The notes: a model not told the origin generated them from the letters alone. A stretch of DNA of 64,000 bases from Phocaeicola_A sp045545095 (GCA_045545095.1 JAZQAG010000018.1:49899-113898), one strand, 5' to 3'; positions 44,684-53,782 are shown, numbered from the stretch's first letter. Made by a program: numbers and translations.

Positions 44684-45991
44684 ATGTTTTCCTTCAAACG
44701 AATGTTTATCCTGTTGGCAACGCTGCTGATTGTCATTGCCCTCCTGCTGGGTCTGCTGTCAGTAGATGAGCGGGGCATACTGTTCTATGTGGCCGAGGCC
44801 ACGGTGGCCGTCACCTTGGTGGGCCTGTACTACTTCTACCAAAAGGTGGTGAAACCCATCTATATACTGATAGGCGGATTGGACTTGCTGCGCGAACAGG
44901 ATTTCGGCAGCCGGCTGAAACCCGTGGGACAACGGGAAACGGACCAAATAATCGACACCTTTAACCGCATGTTGGAACAACTGAAGAACGAACGGTTGCG
45001 CGTGAGGGAGCAGAACCATTTTCTGGACTTGCTCATCAGCGTGTCGCCCATGGGAGTGGTGTTGCAGGACTTCGACAGTCACATCACCGACATGAACCCG
45101 GCCGCCCTGCGCTTCATGGGACTGACATCGGTAGAGGAAATAAAGGGAAAACAATTCAAGGAAATAGAGACACCGCTGTCGGCCGAGATTGCAGCTATCC
45201 CACGGGGCGAGACACGCACGGTACGGCTGAGCGATTCGATGGTCTATCGCCTGTCGCACCTGTCGTTCGTCGATCGGGGATTCCCCCATCCGTTCATCCT
45301 GATTGAGAGTCTGACCGATGAAGTGATGAAGGCCGAGAAGAAAGCCTACGAGAAAGTCATCCGCATGATAGCCCACGAAGTGAACAACAGCGTGGCCGGC
45401 ATCACTTCCACCCTCGACTCCGTAAGTCAGGCTTTGGCCGAAATGGATGACACGGCAGAACTGTGCGAAGTGATGGCCGTCTGTGTGGAGCGCTGTTACA
45501 GCATGAGCAACTTCATCACCCGCTTTGCCGACGTAGTGAAGATTCCCGAGCCACAACTGCAGGAGGTTGATTTGAACACATTGGTACAGAACAATCTTTG
45601 CATCTTGGAGGGACTTTGCCTGCCACAGGGCATCCGACTCAGGCTGCAGCTCTGTCCTGACCCGTTGCCGGTGAAGATTGACACACCGCTCTTTGCACAA
45701 GTGCTGCAGAACATCATAAAGAATGCGGTAGAAAGTATCGGGCACAATGAAGGAGAAATCATCCTCACCACCGCGTCGTCGCCCTGCACCGCCATTGAGA
45801 TAGCCGATAACGGACGGGGCATCAGCCGAGAAACAGAGCAGAAACTCTTCACACCCTTCTTCTCCACCAAGCCCGACGGGCAGGGCATCGGCCTCATCTT
45901 CACCCGTGAGGTGTTGCTGAAACACGGTTGCACCTTCTCCCTCCGCACTTGGTCCGACGGCCTGACCCGCTTCCGCATTGAGTGGAAATGA
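44684..45991 (+). CDS. Sensor histidine kinase (NtrB-like), partner of the sigma-54 regulator
   Basis: A 435-residue membrane kinase: two N-terminal helices (MFILLATLLIVIALLLGLLS and ILFYVAEATVAVTLVGLYYF) with almost no periplasmic loop, so it probably senses within the membrane or cytoplasm. A HAMP-like region (RETDQIIDTFNRMLEQLKNE) and a PAS domain (about 120-225, ISVSPMGVVLQDFDSHITDM) follow. The H-box is MIAHEVNNSVAGI, the N-box QNIIKNAVESIG, G1 IEIADNGRGIS and G2 DGQGIGLIFTREVL. The kinase is full length with no fused receiver. It follows the regulator with only a repeat between them. Likely senses membrane stress or an exporter substrate; inference. Confidence 0.93.
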   Translation: MFSFKRMFILLATLLIVIALLLGLLSVDERGILFYVAEATVAVTLVGLYYFYQKVVKPIYILIGGLDLLREQDFGSRLKPVGQRETDQIIDTFNRMLEQLKNERLRVREQNHFLDLLISVSPMGVVLQDFDSHITDMNPAALRFMGLTSVEEIKGKQFKEIETPLSAEIAAIPRGETRTVRLSDSMVYRLSHLSFVDRGFPHPFILIESLTDEVMKAEKKAYEKVIRMIAHEVNNSVAGITSTLDSVSQALAEMDDTAELCEVMAVCVERCYSMSNFITRFADVVKIPEPQLQEVDLNTLVQNNLCILEGLCLPQGIRLRLQLCPDPLPVKIDTPLFAQVLQNIIKNAVESIGHNEGEIILTTASSPCTAIEIADNGRGISRETEQKLFTPFFSTKPDGQGIGLIFTREVLLKHGCTFSLRTWSDGLTRFRIEWK

Positions 45992-45993
45992 AT

Positions 45994-46060
45994 AAAAAAA
46001 AAAAAGATGAGCTACAAGCAAATAGTGTGCAAATGCGACACACTAAACTTGTAGCTCATC
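45994..46060 (-). terminator. Terminator for the SLC13 gene built from a family B repeat
   Basis: GATGAGCTACAAG (46006-46018) pairs with CTTGTAGCTCATC (46048-46060), enclosing TAGTGTG/CACACTA (46023-46029, 46039-46045). On the minus strand the hairpin is followed by twelve T (45994-46005). It lies between the convergent kinase and transporter genes; more family B copies follow to 46104. Confidence 0.85.
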
Positions 46061-46108
46061 ACCTATAACTCGTAACTTGTAGCTCGTAGCTCATCACTCG
46101 TAACTTAA

Positions 46109-47968
46109 TCAATACGGGAACAGCAACGGAAGTACCAATATCATCACCACTGCCATAATGAGTTGCAGGGGCAGACCCACTTTGACATAGTCCATGAAGG
46201 TATATTGTCCGGCAGGCATCACCAGGGCATTGGGAGGTGTGCTGAAAGGTGAGGCAAAACACATGCTGGCAGCTACAGTAACGGCAAACAGGAAAGGATA
46301 AGGACTGACACCCACCTGCACGGCCGAAGCCATGGCAATGGGAGCCATAAGGACTGCTGTTGCAGTATTGCTGATAAACATGGTCATCAACGAAGTGGTG
46401 AAATAGATACCGGCCAACAGAGCGGTAGGTCCAAAACTACCCAAGCCGCTGACCAGACTGTTGGAAAGGTATTCGCTGACACCCGTCTTCTCCAGAGCGA
46501 GTGACATGGGCATCATGGCGGCAATGAGCACGATACTCTCCCAATTGATGGTCTTGTAAGCCGCCTCGACATTACGGAAACAACCGGTGAGCACCATCAG
46601 CAGGCCGGCAATCATCACGGCTGTCACAGGAGCTACGGGGATGAAATCGAACATCATCATGGCAATCATACCCACCATGATAAGCGCGGCTAAAGGAGCC
46701 TTGTAATCGAGTGTCACCTTGGCGGCTTCAGCCAAAGGTTGTCCCAATACCACCCAGTCTTCGTCTTCATGGCTCAACGTGGCAATATTGGCCCATGTCC
46801 CCTGTACCAACAATACGTCACCCGAATGCATACGCACATCCTTCAATCCATGTATCATGTATTCTCCCTTGCGACGGATACCCACCACGTTCATATTGTA
46901 CTTCTGCCTGAAATTATAGTCTATCAGCGTGGCTCCTATGAGTTTGCTGGAGGGCATGAGCACGATTTCGGCCATACCGATGTCGTAGAAGTCGAGCACA
47001 CTGCGCCCGCCTTCAGCCGTCAATTGGCTGTCGTCCATCAGTTCCAACTGATAGTCGGAGGCAAAGTGAGCCGCCTTTTCGCGTGCCCCCATCAGGTAAA
47101 GGATGTCATCGGCCTCCAAGGGGGTGGATGGGTCGGCCAGACTTTGTGTCACGCTCTTCATCAGTTTACGGTGTCTGCTCTGACTCTCACGACGTATTTC
47201 AAAGATGGTCACTCCGTAGCGGCGATGTACATCCAGTTCGGCAGCCGTCTTCCCCACCAAGGGAGAACCGGCCTTCACCTGCAAACGGCTCAAATTCGAG
47301 GCCAACTGGTATTCGTCCACCAACTCGCCCAACGACTTGCTCTTGCGCCCCCGTTTCCCCTTGTCCTTCTTCTCTGAAAGGAACCATTTGGTGAGCGGCA
47401 ACAGCACCAACATGCCCACAGCAATGCAAACCAATCCCACGGGTGTGAAGGAGAAGAACTTCAACGGCTCGTATCCGGCAGAAGTCAGGGACTCCTGTAT
47501 CACCAAGTTCGGCGGTGTACCGATAAGGGTCATCATGCCCCCCATACTACTGGCAAAGGCCAAGGGCATCAACAGACGACGCACATTGGCACCGGCTCCG
47601 GCAGCCATACTCACCACGATGGGAAGCATCAGAGCCACCGTACCCGTATTGCTCACAAAACCGCCTATGGCAGATGTTCCCAATACTACCAGGATAAACA
47701 AGCGGAGCTCACTCTTTCCGGCTAACTTCAGCAGACTTCCTCCAATAATCTTGGCCAATCCGGTCTGAAAGATGGCACCACCTACGACAAACAGCCCCAC
47801 CATCATAATGACCGTGGAGTTGGAGAAGCCCGACAGCGCCTCAGCCGGAGTCAATATATCAAATACTAAAAGTAGCACCAAGGCAATCAGTGCTACAATG
47901 TCTGAGCGGAGTTTTCCGCTCACAAAACCTATCACGGATAGGGCAAGGATAATTAGGGTCGTTAACAC
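46109..47968 (-). CDS. SLC13/DASS-type permease with two RCK_C (TrkA-C) domains
   Basis: A 619-residue inner-membrane transporter. The N-terminal bundle (LTTLIILALSVIGFVSGKLR, STVIMMVGLFVVGGAIFQTG, SNTGTVALMLPIVVSMAAG) contains the DASS hairpin-type SNTGT motif, repeated near the end as ISNTATAVLMAPIAMA and FCSPFSTPPNAL-like text (ASMCFASPFSTPPNALVM). In the middle (about 205-390) are two TrkA-C ligand-binding domains (LQVKAGSPLVGKTAAELDVH, IVLMPSSKLIGATLIDYNFR). Such proteins carry sulfate, phosphate or dicarboxylates; the cargo cannot be fixed here. Ends convergent with the kinase gene; a family E repeat lies upstream. Confidence 0.9.
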   Translation of the reverse strand: MLTTLIILALSVIGFVSGKLRSDIVALIALVLLLVFDILTPAEALSGFSNSTVIMMVGLFVVGGAIFQTGLAKIIGGSLLKLAGKSELRLFILVVLGTSAIGGFVSNTGTVALMLPIVVSMAAGAGANVRRLLMPLAFASSMGGMMTLIGTPPNLVIQESLTSAGYEPLKFFSFTPVGLVCIAVGMLVLLPLTKWFLSEKKDKGKRGRKSKSLGELVDEYQLASNLSRLQVKAGSPLVGKTAAELDVHRRYGVTIFEIRRESQSRHRKLMKSVTQSLADPSTPLEADDILYLMGAREKAAHFASDYQLELMDDSQLTAEGGRSVLDFYDIGMAEIVLMPSSKLIGATLIDYNFRQKYNMNVVGIRRKGEYMIHGLKDVRMHSGDVLLVQGTWANIATLSHEDEDWVVLGQPLAEAAKVTLDYKAPLAALIMVGMIAMMMFDFIPVAPVTAVMIAGLLMVLTGCFRNVEAAYKTINWESIVLIAAMMPMSLALEKTGVSEYLSNSLVSGLGSFGPTALLAGIYFTTSLMTMFISNTATAVLMAPIAMASAVQVGVSPYPFLFAVTVAASMCFASPFSTPPNALVMPAGQYTFMDYVKVGLPLQLIMAVVMILVLPLLFPY

Positions 47969-47984
47969 AGTTACTTGTTTTTTA

Positions 47985-48030
47985 GAAGGAGTTAAAGGCC
48001 GATAACTTCCTTTAACTCCTCTAACTCCTT
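47985..48030. repeat. Short inverted repeat, family E
   Basis: GAAGGAGTTAAAGGCCG and CTTCCTTTAACTCCTC pair as a hairpin, followed by TAACTCCTTAG. It fills the gap between the acyl-CoA ligase and the SLC13 gene and may act as terminator or attenuator. Confidence 0.6.
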
Positions 48031-48035
48031 AGTTT

Positions 48036-49841
48036 TTATTCTTCATACATCTTATCAATCACCTCAGCATAGTTTTTGTTCAATGCCGGGCGCTTTATTT
48101 TCAGCGTATTGGTCAGTTCGCCACGTGCCATGCTGAAAGGTTCGGGCAGAAGGGTAAAGCGTTTCACCTGCTCGTAATGGGCAAACTGCTGCTGTAATGT
48201 ATCAATGCGCTCCTTCATCATGCCGACGATTTGGGGATGTTGCAACAGTTCTTCCAACGAGGTATAGCTGATACCTTTCTCTTCGGCATACTGTTTCAAC
48301 AGGTCATATTGCGGAATGATGAGAGCCGAAACAAACTTACGTTGGTCGGCAATGATGGCAATCTGATCGATGTACCTATCTACAGACAGTTTCGTTTCCA
48401 ATGCCTGCGGTGAGACATATTTGCCGTTCGAGGTCTTGAAGAGATCCTTAATACGTTCCGTCAAGAAGAGTTGGTTGTTCTTGATGTATCCGGCATCGCC
48501 CGTGTGGAACCATCCCTCCTTATCGATAGCCTCAGCTGTCGCCTCGGCTTTCTTGTAATAACCTTTGGTGATGGTCTTTCCGCGGAGCAGGATTTCGTTG
48601 TTCTCACCAATCTTCACCTGTACATCGGGCATGATAGTTCCCACAGAGCCTATCTCAAAACCTGGATTGACGAAGCATGACACTGTGGCGCACGACTCGG
48701 TAAGTCCGTACCCTACAATCATATTGATACCCACGGCATGTACGAACTCACAGATTTCGTCGGGCACAGCAGCACCGGCCACAGGGAAGAAGTTTCCGTT
48801 CTCGATACCAATGGTCTTCTTCAGCAGGGCATAGATGGTCTTCTCATAGAATTTGTACTTCAGATGGAGCATCAGCGGCGGACGCTTGCCCAAACGCACA
48901 TAGTCGAGGTTGTGAGTCTTTCCCACACGGATAGCATCCAGCATCAGGCTCTTCTTGATACCCTTCTCGGAAGCTATCTTTTCGTTCACTCCTGCATAGA
49001 CTTTCTCCCAGAAGCGGGGCACACTGCACATCAGCGTCGGGCGCACCTCCTTGATGGTCGAAGCTATCTCCGCAGGTTTCAGGTTGAGACACACCACCAC
49101 ACCCTTATGCAGGCAGTAGTAAGTCCATGCACGCTCGAACACGTGGGTCAGTGGCAGGAAGCACATCGACACATCCTTGTCCGTCATCTCCGTCAGGCGG
49201 ATATCGTGGATGCGGATAATCTCTTCATAGGTCGAGTGGTGAAGCAGCACACCCTTCGGTTCCCCCGTAGTACCACTGGTATAGAGGATATTGGCCAAGT
49301 CGTCCATCGAAGCCCGGCCTGTCCGCTCGGCCACCACTGCTGCATGGGGCAATCCCTCGCCCATCTGCAGGAACTCGTCGAAATAGATGCTGGTCGTGTC
49401 GCGTTCGTGCTTCTGTATCTTGCGGTCAAAGAGAATCAGTTTTTCCAGTGACGGACAGATGCCAAGCACACTGAAAGCTGTATCGTACTGATACTGCTCG
49501 CCAACAAAGAGGAAACGGATTTGTGCATCATCAACAATGTACTGCACCTGAGCTGCCGAACTGGTGGCATAAAGGGGGATAGAGACAGCCCGATTGGCAT
49601 GTCCGGCAAAGTCTGTATAAAGACATTCAGGCTTGTTTTGCGAGAATATTCCAATATTTTCCTCTTCCTTCACCCCCAACTCTACCATCGCATTGCTGGC
49701 CTTGTGTACAGTGTTGCTCACCTCGCGCCATGCTACCGGCACCCACTGGTTGGTATCGTAATCCCTGTATCTCAGGGCTTCACGACTCTCGTACTTGTCT
49801 GCCTGCTTGTGAACCAAGACGGCAAAATGATGATTTCCCAT
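48036..49841 (-). CDS. Long-chain acyl-CoA ligase (AMP-binding family)
   Basis: Activates fatty acids to acyl-CoA through an acyl-AMP intermediate. The 601-residue protein shows the P-loop ILYTSGTTGEPKGVLLHH (about residue 188), the A5-type motif VGYGLTESCATVSCFV, TGDAGYIKNNQLFLTERIKD and the C-terminal Lys region GELTNTLKIKRPALNK. The long N-terminal part NHHFAVLVHKQADKYESREA and the length fit the FadD15-like/AMP-dependent synthetase group of Bacteroidota. It has its own -7 box and is divergent from the M20 hydrolase gene. Chain-length preference is unknown. Confidence 0.93.
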   Translation of the reverse strand: MGNHHFAVLVHKQADKYESREALRYRDYDTNQWVPVAWREVSNTVHKASNAMVELGVKEEENIGIFSQNKPECLYTDFAGHANRAVSIPLYATSSAAQVQYIVDDAQIRFLFVGEQYQYDTAFSVLGICPSLEKLILFDRKIQKHERDTTSIYFDEFLQMGEGLPHAAVVAERTGRASMDDLANILYTSGTTGEPKGVLLHHSTYEEIIRIHDIRLTEMTDKDVSMCFLPLTHVFERAWTYYCLHKGVVVCLNLKPAEIASTIKEVRPTLMCSVPRFWEKVYAGVNEKIASEKGIKKSLMLDAIRVGKTHNLDYVRLGKRPPLMLHLKYKFYEKTIYALLKKTIGIENGNFFPVAGAAVPDEICEFVHAVGINMIVGYGLTESCATVSCFVNPGFEIGSVGTIMPDVQVKIGENNEILLRGKTITKGYYKKAEATAEAIDKEGWFHTGDAGYIKNNQLFLTERIKDLFKTSNGKYVSPQALETKLSVDRYIDQIAIIADQRKFVSALIIPQYDLLKQYAEEKGISYTSLEELLQHPQIVGMMKERIDTLQQQFAHYEQVKRFTLLPEPFSMARGELTNTLKIKRPALNKNYAEVIDKMYEE

Positions 49842-49862
49842 AGTCTTTCTTTATATTTGGTG

Positions 49863-49870
49863 CAAAGATA
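49863..49870 (-). promoter_or_regulatory. -7 box of the acyl-CoA ligase gene
   Basis: Minus strand TATCTTTG, consensus TAnnTTTG, about 20 bases before the ATG at 49841. Confidence 0.55.
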
Positions 49871-49941
49871 CAGTTTTATTTGCAACTATGTGGCAGGTAT
49901 CCCACTTTATTTGTCCTTGGAAGGCGATTTTGTCTTTCCCA

Positions 49942-49973
49942 CTTGCACAGTTGGCCGAAAAGCAGTACTTTTG
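49942..49973 (+). promoter_or_regulatory. Promoter of the M20 hydrolase gene
   Basis: CTTG (49942-49945, one mismatch to TTTG), 20 bases, TACTTTTG (49966-49973). It shows that the long open frame upstream of 49998 is not translated as part of the gene. Confidence 0.65.
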
Positions 49974-49997
49974 CAGTTACGTTCAACACAACAGACT

Positions 49998-51059
49998 ATG
50001 GAAGAACATATCTTGTCCGAGGCTGTCGGACTCCTGAAACAACTTATCACCATCCCCTCCATCAGCCGCGAGGAAGAGACTGCAGCTGATGCTCTCCAGA
50101 ATTTTATCGAAGGAGCAGGTATCATGACCTATCGTTCGGGCAACAATGTTTGGTGTCTCAGCCCGGGTTTCGACCCCAAGCGCCCTACCCTATTGTTGAA
50201 TTCCCACATCGATACGGTAAAGCCCGTAGCAGGATGGAAACACCATCCACACACCCCTATCATCGAGGAGGGCCGTCTATACGGTCTGGGCAGCAATGAT
50301 GCCGGAGCCAGTGTTGTCAGCCTTTTGCAGGTGTTCCGCCAGCTATGCCTCTCTCCCCAGTCTTATAATATCATTTATTTGGCATCATGCGAAGAGGAGG
50401 TATCTGGAAAAAATGGGATAGAAAGTGTTCTCCCCATGCTTCCACCCATCACAGTGGCTATAGTGGGCGAACCCACAGAAATGCAACCGGCTATTGCGGA
50501 GAAAGGACTGATGGTGCTGGATGTCACAGCTTACGGACGTGCCGGACATGCAGCCCGCGAAGAGGGGGATAATGCCATTTATAAGGTATTGGAAGATATC
50601 GCCTGGTTCCGCGACTATCGGTTCGAGCGGGTGTCGCCCCTATTGGGACCTGTCAAGATGAGTGTCACTCAGGTGAATGCAGGCACGCAGCACAATGTCG
50701 TACCAGACCGTTGCACTTTCGTGGTAGATATCCGCAGCAACGAGTTGTATGGTAATGAGGAACTGTATAAAGAGATTGGCAAACATATCCGGTGCGAGGC
50801 CAAAGCACGTTCATTCCGTCTTAACTCATCCCATATCAGCCCCGACCATCCGTTAGTGAAGCGGGCTACAGCTATGGGACTGAAGCCCTTCGGTTCTCCT
50901 ACATTGTCCGATCAGGCTCTCATGCCCTTCCCGTCACTGAAGATGGGACCCGGTAAGAGTAGCCGTTCCCACACAGCCGACGAATACATTCTCATCGACG
51001 AGATAGAAGAAGCCATAAAGATTTACGTGGAATTGCTCGATGGAATTTCATTGGGATAA
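49998..51059 (+). CDS. M20-family metallo-hydrolase (acetyl/succinyl-ornithine deacylase-like)
   Basis: A 353-residue cytosolic zinc hydrolase. The M20 metal ligands are present: His in LLNSHIDTVKP, Asp in LYGLGSNDAGASV, the general-base/ligand pair in ASCEEEVSGKNG, a later acidic ligand in IVGEPTEMQPAIAEKGLMV, and the final His in KSSRSHTADEYI. The dimerisation domain has GRAGHAAREEGDNAIY. By resemblance it belongs with ArgE-type deacetylases, which in Bacteroides act on N-succinyl-ornithine in arginine synthesis; a dipeptidase role cannot be excluded. The start MEEHILSEAVGLLKQLI is set by the promoter at 49966; the frame stays open further upstream but antisense to the ligase gene. Confidence 0.88.
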   Translation: MEEHILSEAVGLLKQLITIPSISREEETAADALQNFIEGAGIMTYRSGNNVWCLSPGFDPKRPTLLLNSHIDTVKPVAGWKHHPHTPIIEEGRLYGLGSNDAGASVVSLLQVFRQLCLSPQSYNIIYLASCEEEVSGKNGIESVLPMLPPITVAIVGEPTEMQPAIAEKGLMVLDVTAYGRAGHAAREEGDNAIYKVLEDIAWFRDYRFERVSPLLGPVKMSVTQVNAGTQHNVVPDRCTFVVDIRSNELYGNEELYKEIGKHIRCEAKARSFRLNSSHISPDHPLVKRATAMGLKPFGSPTLSDQALMPFPSLKMGPGKSSRSHTADEYILIDEIEEAIKIYVELLDGISLG

Positions 51060-51216
51060 TGATTTTCCACTTGTTGTTTCAGGACGCAGAGACGAGGAGA
51101 TACGGAGTTCTTTACGATTTTAGTGACTCACGAATAGTGACCGGTGATGAGCTACAAGCTACGAGTGACTAATGAATAGTGACTAAAACCATGCGGTTCC
51201 TCCGCTCACCCACATT

Positions 51217-51350
51217 TGTCATCCTGAGCGAAGTGCAACGTAACGAAGGATTTCCTGTACATCCAAGCGTTCTACCGTATATCAAAGAGGCCGTTCGTCG
51301 GTCTAAGGTACTCGAGATCCTTCACTTCACAAGTTCCGTTCAGGATGACA
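51217..51350. repeat. Dispersed inverted repeat, family A
   Basis: TGTCATCCTGAGCGAAGTG...GAAGGAT at one end and AGATCCTTCACTTCAC...TTCAGGATGACA at the other, inverted, about 60 bases apart. Same family as 19394-19480 and 41517-41617. Confidence 0.8.
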
Positions 51351-51397
51351 GAAAAATGTCCCGTACCGCATGGCATCCCCTCCCTATAGGGGGGCTT

Positions 51398-51500
51398 CCG
51401 CTAACCGCTAACCGTTAAACGCCAAAGGCCAAAGGCCATCTCGCTCACCGCTCATCCGCTCACCGCTCACCGTTAAGGCGAAGCCTCCCTTCACCTTTTC
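51398..51500. repeat. Tandem degenerate repeat, family C (GCTCACCGCTCATCC type)
   Basis: CTAACCGCTAACCGTTAAA, then CTCACCGCTCATCCGCTCAC and CACCGTTAAGGCGAAGCC. Related stretches at 53700-53780, 55556-55760 and 57676-57870, in either orientation. Confidence 0.75.
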
Positions 51501-51517
51501 CCCTTCACCCTTAATTC

Positions 51518-52816
51518 TCATCTTCCCAACCAAGTTTCCGGATTCAGCTTAGTTGTCTCCTTACGAAGCTGGAAATGCAGCACCGTATTTCCCGTTCCAT
51601 CAGCGGAGATACCGCCGATAGGATCATGCGTTTTCAGTTTCTGCCCCTGTTTGACAGACACAGAAGAGAGGTTACAATATACCGAGATATAATTACCATG
51701 ACGCACCAATACACCGGTCGTTCCAGCAAACTGGAATACAGCAGAAACCTCCCCATCGAATATGGCACGCGCCTTAGCACCCTTCTGTCCTTTGATATCA
51801 ATACCTTTGTTGTCCAGTTTCACATTCTTCAACCCCTCCACCGCATACTGACCGAAACGGCTCACAATGGCATAAGGTCCGGTGATAGGCATAGGCAGTT
51901 TGCCTCGGTTTTTCTCAAACACGCTGGACAATTGGCGATCCCCATGATACTCTTCCATCATAGCCACCTCCTTGCCCGTGTTTTTCACACTGGCATCACT
52001 TTTGGACGGTTCAGTCTTTTTGGACGTTTTCTTGGCAGCGGCCTTACGTTTCCGTTCCTCCTCTGCTGCCCGCTTCTTGGCAGCGGCAATCTCCTGCTCT
52101 ATCAGTTTGTCTATCTGTGCATTCAGCCGTTGCGACTGTTGGCGCTGTTTTTTCAGTTCAGCCTGCAAGTTTCGTTGCCGTTTCTGCAGTTTGCTCACCA
52201 ATGCCCGTTGCTGTTTCTCTTGCGCCTCTATCGTGACACGTTCCTGCTCACGCTGGGCCAATAAAGAATCTTTTTCACTTTTCACCACCAACAGCTCTTT
52301 CTGCTTGGCCTCCACCTGTTGCTGTTTGTCCTTAATCTGTTGTCCCTGTACCCGTTGGAAGTTGGCATATTCTGTCACATATCGCAGACGGCGATACATC
52401 TGGTTCAAATCTTCTGCAGAGAAGATAAACATCAATTTTTCCTCAATAGTCCTGTTCTTCCTCAGATAACGTACCGACGAGGCATACTTTTGCTGCTTCT
52501 CTTTCAGTTCGCCCTGCAATTTTTTCATCTCTTTCCCCAGTTGGGAAATATCAGCATCCAACACCGCCATATCCTTCTCGATAGCGGCAATAAACTTACG
52601 CCGTTCCTCCAATCTGCTATTTATCAGCGTCAGGTCACTCAGCTGGCTCTTTACATCCTTATTGGTAGAGAGCAACAGCGATTCCGACTGTTTGATCTGT
52701 TCCTGCAGTTCTCCCCGTTGATTCTTCAGAGCTTCAATTTTTTTGTTGGTCTGAGCAGCAACGAAGGAGCAAAGCAATATCCCTGTCAGCAATAGTATTA
52801 TCCGGTGTCTTATCAT
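51518..52816 (-). CDS. EnvC-like murein hydrolase activator (degenerate M23)
   Basis: A 432-residue exported protein: signal peptide (LLLTGILLCSFVAAQ), a long coiled coil (about 22-265, rich in KQRQRNLQAELKKQRQQSQR-type heptads), a Lys/Ser linker and a C-terminal LytM/M23 domain (about 315-430). The peptidase residues look lost: the metal His before GIDIKG is Asn, and the HxH motif reads VLHFQL. This matches EnvC, which activates amidases rather than cutting peptidoglycan itself. It is the last gene after a DUF4292 lipoprotein (4-base overlap at 52813-52816) and a TPR lipoprotein. The likely role is in daughter-cell separation or envelope remodelling. Confidence 0.88.
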   Translation of the reverse strand: MIRHRIILLLTGILLCSFVAAQTNKKIEALKNQRGELQEQIKQSESLLLSTNKDVKSQLSDLTLINSRLEERRKFIAAIEKDMAVLDADISQLGKEMKKLQGELKEKQQKYASSVRYLRKNRTIEEKLMFIFSAEDLNQMYRRLRYVTEYANFQRVQGQQIKDKQQQVEAKQKELLVVKSEKDSLLAQREQERVTIEAQEKQQRALVSKLQKRQRNLQAELKKQRQQSQRLNAQIDKLIEQEIAAAKKRAAEEERKRKAAAKKTSKKTEPSKSDASVKNTGKEVAMMEEYHGDRQLSSVFEKNRGKLPMPITGPYAIVSRFGQYAVEGLKNVKLDNKGIDIKGQKGAKARAIFDGEVSAVFQFAGTTGVLVRHGNYISVYCNLSSVSVKQGQKLKTHDPIGGISADGTGNTVLHFQLRKETTKLNPETWLGR

Positions 52817-53658
52817 TGTTGGGTCAATATTTTCAGTATATCATCAGCTTCCATACGCTGGTATTTGCGCGGAATGGACAGCGGTTGGAGCTCTGTCTCT
52901 GCCGATAAGCGTGAGAAGTGGAACTCTGCTTCCAAAGGCACCTTGCCCCCTTGCAGATTCATCTTCATACGCGTAGGGAATTTCCGACGTGCCACAGCCT
53001 CGAACTCATCATACCCCCACGCCATCCGATAGTTACGTCCACCTTTTTTAGTTATATTGGTCTCCTGTAACCGTCCATCAGCCAAAGCGGTCAGAAAGGT
53101 ATATACCAATCCTCCTTTCCCTTCGGCAGAGAGGTGAACCTGAGTTTCATCACGAAGCCATCCAAAGCGTCCGGCATCTTTCTCTCCCACCTGTTTCACA
53201 CCAGGAAGGAACAGTTCGTTCCAAAACAGAGCCTGTAGTGTATAGAAGTCTATGTCACTGTCCCGAAAAAAAGCCAATTCCGTATAAGGAATCTCCACAT
53301 ACCGACGCCCCAAGCGGTCCAACACCAACATCCGTTCGGGAGTCAGCTCTATACGGGCAGCCTCCACAATACCAATAGCCACCAATGATAGCTGGATAGC
53401 CTCATCCTTTTTCATTTTGATAGAGCCACCCACTCCAATCTCCTCGCCACCAATTTTGGCTATCAACCGCATCTTGGCACTCAAGGCATCCAATCCGACA
53501 GAGTGTTCCACCACCTCGTGCAAAAAGGCACTCTCCGACAGGTTCTCCATCCCTCCCGTCGAAACATTCCTTGTCGTCCTACACGAAGCCAACAGCAACA
53601 GTCCCACGACCATCGCCAGCATCCATCGCCTGATATGTATATATTCTCTCTTCATCAT
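52813..53658 (-). CDS. DUF4292 lipoprotein
   Basis: A 281-residue lipoprotein: basic start (MMKREYIHIRRWMLAMVV), lipobox LLASC, then RTTRN, so retained on the periplasmic side. The mature part resembles the LolA/LolB-like beta fold of DUF4292 (LSAKMRLIAKIGGEEIGVGG, ARIELTPERMLVLDRLGRRY, FNELFLPGVKQ-type text in ALFWNELFLPGVKQVGEKDA). Such a fold suggests handling of lipids or lipoproteins. Its stop overlaps the EnvC-like start by 4 bases, so the two are translationally coupled. Precise function unknown. Confidence 0.88.
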   Translation of the reverse strand: MMKREYIHIRRWMLAMVVGLLLLASCRTTRNVSTGGMENLSESAFLHEVVEHSVGLDALSAKMRLIAKIGGEEIGVGGSIKMKKDEAIQLSLVAIGIVEAARIELTPERMLVLDRLGRRYVEIPYTELAFFRDSDIDFYTLQALFWNELFLPGVKQVGEKDAGRFGWLRDETQVHLSAEGKGGLVYTFLTALADGRLQETNITKKGGRNYRMAWGYDEFEAVARRKFPTRMKMNLQGGKVPLEAEFHFSRLSAETELQPLSIPRKYQRMEADDILKILTQQ

Positions 53659-53699
53659 TCTCTCCTATTCGACCTCCCTTCACCTTTCACCCTTTATTT

Positions 53700-53780
53700 C
53701 GTTCAACGGCCGAAGGCCACTCGCTCATCCGCTCACCGGCCACCCGCTCACCGCTCACCGTTCACCGGCCACCCGCTCAC
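53700..53780. repeat. Tandem degenerate repeat, family C
   Basis: Repeats of CTCACCGGCCACCCG and GCTCACCGTTCACC between the TPR and DUF4292 genes, directly after GAAGGCCACTCGCTCATCCG. Same family as 51398-51500. Confidence 0.75.
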
Positions 53781-53782
53781 CG

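Larger units (their letters stand above)
51060..51517. other. Repeat-filled intergenic region
   Basis: No gene seen. Contents in order: family B fragment (51137-51185, GAGCTACAAGCTACGAGTGA), family A inverted pair (51217-51350), a short hairpin CCCTCCCTATAGGGGGG (51388-51404) and family C (51398-51500). An open frame over 51179-51418 exists only because it crosses the repeats. Confidence 0.7.

Noticed and set aside
44759..46021. Open frame of 420 codons antisense to the histidine kinase gene
   Set aside because: Shadow frame of a GC-rich gene; it overlaps the clear terminator hairpin and has no recognisable domain.
49521..49997. In-frame extension of the M20 hydrolase gene upstream of 49998
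   Set aside because: It runs antisense through the acyl-CoA ligase start and across a promoter box at 49966-49973, and M20 proteins begin at MEEHILSEAV.
51179..51418. Possible 79-residue gene between the M20 and EnvC-like genes
   Set aside because: The frame lies over family A and C repeats and has no plausible start signal or protein character.
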